Position numbers and translations under genes: made by a program. From Marasmius tenuissimus (taxonomy: Eukaryota > Basidiomycota > Agaricomycetes > Agaricales > Marasmiaceae): a DNA stretch of 64,000 nt. The notes below the pieces were generated by a model. It saw nothing but the letters and a program-made list of their open reading frames with translations, did not search any database and was not told the origin of the DNA. Of the stretch, positions 58,695-64,000 are shown in pieces; position 1 is the first letter of the stretch; every line of letters begins with the position of its first letter. The stretch is from the NCBI GenBank assembly GCA_029532415.1, contig JAQOTA010000069.1, positions 2,976,001 through 3,040,000 on the forward strand. Reading direction: 5' to 3'.

Positions 58695-59008
58695 TATCTA
58701 ATTATCCGGGAAGAAGGCCAGTTGACCTATGTCGGTCAATTGGGACCTTCGTCCGGGTCAAATACGGTATTTAGCTGCCGAAGTCCAACCAAGATACACC
58801 TGTTAGCTGGCTTCGGATTCCTTCATTGATTTTTGAAGCACCAGATCATCACGCTTGTCAGTAGCGATAGTCCAATCACGATAAGTCAAGGATCAACATG
58901 TGAAGGAAAAACAGTTCATTCTAGACTAATGAATTCCAAGATACTAGGGATCAAGATACCTAGGAGTCGAGCTATTACTCTATCGACGGTAGCAAAATAT
59001 GATTTCTA

Positions 59009-62000
59009 TTATGCCCAACTGTTGATTCGGGCTAGTGGAGAATCATTCTCATCGTCATCGTCATCATCCTCTTCTAACCAAAGCTGAGATTGACGATGGC
59101 TTGAGCGGCCGTCATTCCTCGATGATGAAGCCTTGTTACGGGAAGCTTGCTGACATTCTTGGGTTTGTGGAAGATCTGCAACCCGATTTAGCCCGAGTGA
59201 ATAGATCTAGGGCAATAGAATTTGGACATACCTCGGTGCGATGACCCTGAGGCCACCCTGACTGTCGCTGTCGTTTCCGGCATTGTTGAAGCTCTTCGGG
59301 TTGCGGGGTTTGCAAGAGAGCTGCCCTTTCTCTGAGCTTGAGCCGTAGAGCTTGGTTGAGTAGTTTTGGTATTCTCGAGCCGCGCTGGACAATTGATATC
59401 GATGTCAGCCATGAATCTCAAAAAATGCAAGTACGGCTCACAGTATGTCGTCTTGACCGCGGGAGCAGTCATTCGGTCTCCACTGGACTTCTTGACTTCG
59501 GAAGTTGTTGTTCCACCTCCGTCGGACTTCTTGACTCCGGGAGCAGTTGTTCGGCTTCCGTCGGGCTTCTTGGCGAATGGATTTGGTCTGCCTTTAGCTG
59601 GAAGGTAATCATATCAATCAACAACCTGAGGATGAACAAACATTGAAAACGTACACTGCTTGGCCGAAGAGGTATCTTCGGGAGAGATGGAAGGGGTCGG
59701 CTCTAAAGCACGTTGCCGGAGCAATGCCAAACTTATTTCTGCTCGTCGATAAGCTTCCTTCTCTATAGCACTCGCAGAGCGAACACTGGGTCTAGCCGAT
59801 GTACTTGGCTTGGGCGTCTCCGAGAAGTCCAGGGACGGAACCCTCGAAACTGAACTTGAAGAAGAAGCACTTGTCACCGTCCTGGGGCCACTCTGAGCCG
59901 ATATGGCCATCAACTTGTGCATTTTCGAGAAGTCCACAGATGGAACGCTTGAAAGGTTCCCCCTTGCTGAAGTGGATGGATGAGTCAATTGGGCTGCACC
60001 TGTATACCAGGAGTGAGCCAAGGCATGAACCTGGAATCAAAATAGTCGCACCTTTCTTCTCATCTCTTTTCTTCCCAGAAAGAACAGGTTCACTGGATTC
60101 TATGCAGATATAACGTCAATCTTGATTGTGCCAATCATTATGGTGAATTGACCTACTCTTTGCGAGACCAGAAGAGCGTACTGTTGGGACAGGGTTTTCA
60201 ATCTCAGCACAAGGAAGCGAGGGATGACGATGAAAACTTTACCCGTTAGTGAGCCCGCCCGCGCACGTTTGGAGGGACGTTCTTCGGTAGGCGAGGTTGG
60301 TGGCCGAGTAGAACCCAACTGCGAGTCATTCCTCTGGGTAGCCTTGGCTTTAACCAGTGGCTTACTCTGTGTGTTTGGTAGAGCCATTTCAATGTCACCA
60401 TTATCGTCTTTGAGGTTGAGGATGAGCATAGGTGCAGTTCTGGCGGACAGAGACAAAAGAATGGGCTATACCTCGAGTTTGGTCGTGCTTCGATTTGGAT
60501 TTTTGCTTTGCTGGTGGAGCTGCTGGGGGAGCCATGTTGAAGTCCTCATCGTTACCTGGAATCATTCACATGAGTATCGGTTACTATGATCACATCGTCA
60601 GTACTCTCACCTAGTCGAGGTGGCGGTACCAGTTTCTTCTTCTTCGTCTGTTGCGTAGGAGTTATGAACATCCGGGCAAGGTTCGTGCCACCATCGGAGC
60701 TACGTCCTTCATCCTCATCTGTTGCATAACTGCGTCCCGTCGGATGAGCTATTCCAATGTGATCAGTATTAAAGTGGCAGGATAACCAGCTAGATGACGT
60801 ACTGTCAAGATCGACTTGCTCCTCAGAGAACAGGTCATTGTCAGAGTCCTCGAGACCGAGGTCCATGTCGCCATCAGAAGAGTCTGCGGGAGGCTTGGAA
60901 GGTGTCCGCCAACTCTCTCTCAGTGCCGTCGGGTTGAGTTTGTGAATGTGAACATGGGACCGACCCTCACTCGATGAAATGACGGGAGTGGGAGGGCTCG
61001 CATTTTGGTCGTACTCGACAGATATCTCACTGTCCGATGCTGAAGAGACAGATTATATCAGTACATTGAAGTCGATGAAGAGAGAACACAAGTACCATGC
61101 TCATCCTCACCAGCTGCAATTGTGGACGACATCCTGTCCATCGCAGTAGCGCGCCTCCTGACCTTTGAGAGCTCCCGAACTCGCTTGGCGGCAGAAGCTA
61201 AAGGATTTCTGAGGCCATTTTCCGAATCAAAAGAACAGTTGCACGTACGATTGGCAAGGATAGGCTCCCCAGACTTCCTCTTGAGTGCGTTCAAGGACTT
61301 TGAGACCTTGACCTTCTTCACGGCACCGACGCTAATGTGATCGTCCCCTTCATTGATCACTGGCCGAAACAAAAAGACTGTCAGCATGTATCCACTGTCG
61401 GTAGTGAAAGCAACTTACGTTCTTGAGCAACAGTCTTGCCCTTCCTCTTCGATGAACCAGTCGTGGCAGACTGCTGCTTCACGTTTTCTTTGGGTCGGAC
61501 ATTCACTAATGTGACGTTGAGAGTCAATATAAAGTAGTGCCGGATACCAAGTGAGACTTACCCTTGATTGGAGGGGCTTGTTTAGCTTTCTCTTTGCCCT
61601 TAGCTGAAGCCGTTTGTCGGTGAATTGGTTTTGCCGGTGTTTCTGACAAGTCCTCTTCATCGCTAACATCGAAATCAGCATCGTCGGGTCCATAAACAGT
61701 CTTCCCCCTCAGAAGGTCCGCGATTTCTGAAAGGAGACGGTGTCATGAGTAACTTTCAACCTTCAGTACAAGGGGAGGCACTATTCGCACCATCAGTTAT
61801 CGTCTTGTTCGCAAATGCGTCGTGCATTAGAGACTTTTGCTTCGCGATCATGCTCATGACACAATCGGCAGTGTCCTTGGCCAGGATGTGAATACACCTG
61901 ACGATCTTATCTTGGGGTTGTCGGTGAGCGCGAGCCTCGATTTGCTTCTCATCCTGAGATGACCAAGGTTGGTCCTATGTCGGCGAGGGTACAATCAATA

Positions 62001-64000
62001 ATGGTATGATCAGCAGAATGAGCACTTACTAGGAAAATTACAATATCTGCGATTGTTAGATTGAGACCAATAGCACCGACCGAGGAGAACACGAGAACGC
62101 GGGGACCATCGGGATCAAGAAACTGATTTATGATCCTCGCTCGCTTCTCAAGCGGTGTCTGCCCATCAATGTAGAGGTAGTCAATTCCATAGAGACGTAA
62201 GACCTGAAGTAATGGTATTGGTCAATGATAATTAGGACAGAATAGGTATTATGGACACGTACATCAAGAAAAATGGGCATTAGTGACGGAAATGCCACTG
62301 AAATGAGTACTTTTCGATTTTGAGGAGGGCTTTCACCAGCTGGAATGAAAGGCATGGCTGGATAAATTGCATCTCCCCTCTCACATGAGACATCGTCGAT
62401 CTCATCGTGCGAAAGATAGTGTGCTGCAACGCGGGCGGCCACATCCATTTTTGTGGATTTCACGGGCTCCCATTCGTCCAATGAGTTGAACTTGGGGTTA
62501 GGACCATCAGGATCGGCCTTCGCATAGCAAGAGGTGAGTCGGTAGTCGAGGTAAAAGCGCTGTAGTGTTTCGAAAAAAGTCGATAGCTTAGTGTAATATC
62601 CACTGACTGATATCAAGGAGACTTACGGTAGCGACAATTCCACTTTCATTTGCAGCGTTAGCACTAGCACAGTTGATCAGATCACCACAGCGAACAGAGA
62701 GTGGGGGCTGGACTTACTTGGCTTTCGCATTTCGGGCAACAGCAGCGGTCGCCTCCTGTTCCCGTTCGGTCTGAGTCACGATGAGAGGGATCTTCTTTTT
62801 GGGTGGAAGGTCGGGGAGTAATTGCTGGCCACGATAGTCGAGTGTTTTGGCCGTGCGCCTCAGCATGTTTCCAATCATATGAGCTTGGTACTTTCTTGTG
62901 ATCGTTACTTGAAGTCGCATGAAATCATCACGGTCAGTGTCTTGCGATGATGGCCGTGACTTGAAAAGCGTGCTCGCGTCGGAATTAGCCTCCTGCAGCC
63001 CTTCCTTGGACATGAAATAGGGCAAACCCATAAGTCGCCCAAGCGCCAAAATATCCTACCATCGTAGATAAGCAAACAAAGTGATACAAACAATGATATT
63101 GCAACTCACATTTGTATTCGTATGCAAGGGAGTACCTGTCGCCAGGAGTCTCAACTGGCCACGCCTGCACGCCAGAAAGGCGGACAGAAATTTCGGCCCG
63201 GGGCGGCGGAACTCGTGAGCCTCGTCAATAGTGACAGTAGCAAAACGTCGGTCAAATATCGTGTTTTTGAGCCCTCGATCAGCGGTGGGAGGCATTGTCC
63301 AAGGTGTGTCGGTCTTCTTTGGTATTGGGCCGTGGCAATATGAGAACTCCTCCCGAAGTGACTAGAAAATGGTTCAGCGATATGTAGGGCTAGAACGGGA
63401 TTGGGTCATTTATCAACGCACCGAGTGGGAAATCATGATAATCCGTTGGTGTAGGGGGTGCTTCGAAGTAGCGAATGGCCCTGTCTTACTCCAAAATGCT
63501 GCATTTCCCCGCTTGCCACACTCATAGACCATAATGTCTATACTATGAGCCTGAAAACAGACCATCAGTGCGTGGATTGACTGAGGGATCAGGGTCATTG
63601 GGGTAATCCAGAGGTGTGGGAGACTTTCGAACTCCTGCCCCCCTTCAAGAAAACGATCCTCTGAGAAGAAAGATGTTAGTGGCCAGATCAAAACCCATAT
63701 AGGCTAGATCAAAGACTTACTGAGGACGGGTGGTAGTTGTATGTTTCGCTCGATGGAGACTACCACTCGTATGAACATTGCGATTATCTTCGCCAACAGG
63801 CGGGTCTTGCCGAGACCGACCTCATCTGCAATCAGCATCGAACTTGTAACAGGCTTTGTTTCGGGGTCTGTGGTAGTGGTGCTGTATAGTGTCGCGAGGG
63901 CACCATTGTGCTGATGTAGGTGACATAGGTTGGGTTCGACAGAGTCTGGCGTGAACTCTTCAGGGTTATCCCATGTTGTGAGGCCACCCTTGTGTCTCAA
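59009..64000 (-). CDS. SNF2-type helicase-like protein with long C-terminal tail (5' partial)
   Basis: Twenty-one exons, all in phase: 63721-64000, 63422-63660, 63110-63361, 62718-63055, 62627-62663, 62263-62559, 62030-62203, 61791-61974, 61562-61726, 61419-61505, 61096-61359, 60803-61039, 60611-60748, 60472-60555, 60243-60407, 60157-60180 (24 nt), 60052-60099, 59655-59999, 59442-59597, 59232-59384, 59009-59175. Motif I is ADEVGLGKT, Ia TPMTLI, II DEAH (63215-63226), III LLATGTPL. The C-terminal helicase lobe has YLYIDGQTP, FSSVGAIGLNLTIADIVIF and QIEARAHRQPQDK (motifs V-VI). This is the SNF2 ATPase order, a DNA translocase or remodeller. Past the motor lie about 700 residues of basic, Ser/Thr-rich sequence with an acidic end (DDDDDDEND). 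No reader domain seen. Confidence 0.93.

Noticed and set aside
1..64000. CRISPR arrays, prokaryotic operons or bacterial insertion sequences
   Set aside because: The introns, gene families and promoter style are fungal; no regularly spaced direct repeats with unique spacers were seen.

Overview
The window is nuclear DNA from a filamentous basidiomycete, most likely an agaricomycete. The genes have many small exons and 50-65 nt introns. Agaricomycete-type F-box proteins are expanded in tandem, and one small gene looks like the DUF6593 family. The accessory gene families are decaying and repeat-rich. I saw no CRISPR, prokaryotic operon, rRNA or convincing tRNA. All family names below come from reading motifs; no database was searched.

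Region 1 (1-22.9 kb) is a multigene cluster. Family A has five tandem plus-strand F-box-like paralogs at 2418, 6518, 15926, 18668 and 21051; the third is a pseudogene. Each starts with a 12-nt coding exon (MITK or a variant) and a 56-59 nt intron. Four of the five carry a CTTATC box 59-60 nt before the ATG. Family B is an unnamed multi-exon family with three copies: a partial one on the minus strand at the left edge, and two partly overlapping tandem copies at 9.3-13.7 kb whose tail is built from duplicated exon pairs. Family C is two decayed minus-strand blocks lying head-to-head with A2 and A3. A segment of about 4 kb carrying C plus A was duplicated (4.6-8.4 kb and 13.9-18.0 kb).

Region 2 (23-36 kb) holds conserved single-copy genes. 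They are a DUF6593-like gene, a 12-exon ABC-F ATPase (ARB1/ABCF2 type) with two unusually long introns around the second Walker B motif, and an Nrg1-like C2H2 zinc-finger regulator. Region 3 (36-49 kb) is gene-poor. It has decayed reading frames, a minisatellite, and a pseudogene broken by two stops and a 19-bp tandem duplication.

Region 4 (49.5-58.7 kb) is a repeat island. A foldback element of about 1.3 kb (P) occurs as two near-complete copies and one deleted copy. The two near-complete copies lie in a larger 1.67-kb inverted repeat, so the locus is a palindrome made of palindromes. The island also holds a 0.6-kb direct repeat, a 160-bp tandem repeat and a 1.72-kb segment bordered by ATGTGT. 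Region 5 (59.0-64.0 kb) is a 21-exon minus-strand SNF2-type helicase gene, cut at its 5' end by the window edge, with a long low-complexity C-terminal tail.

The clearest candidates for something undescribed are the nested palindrome with its repeated TTCRTCC-type motifs, and the A/B/C cluster with its fixed-distance upstream box.
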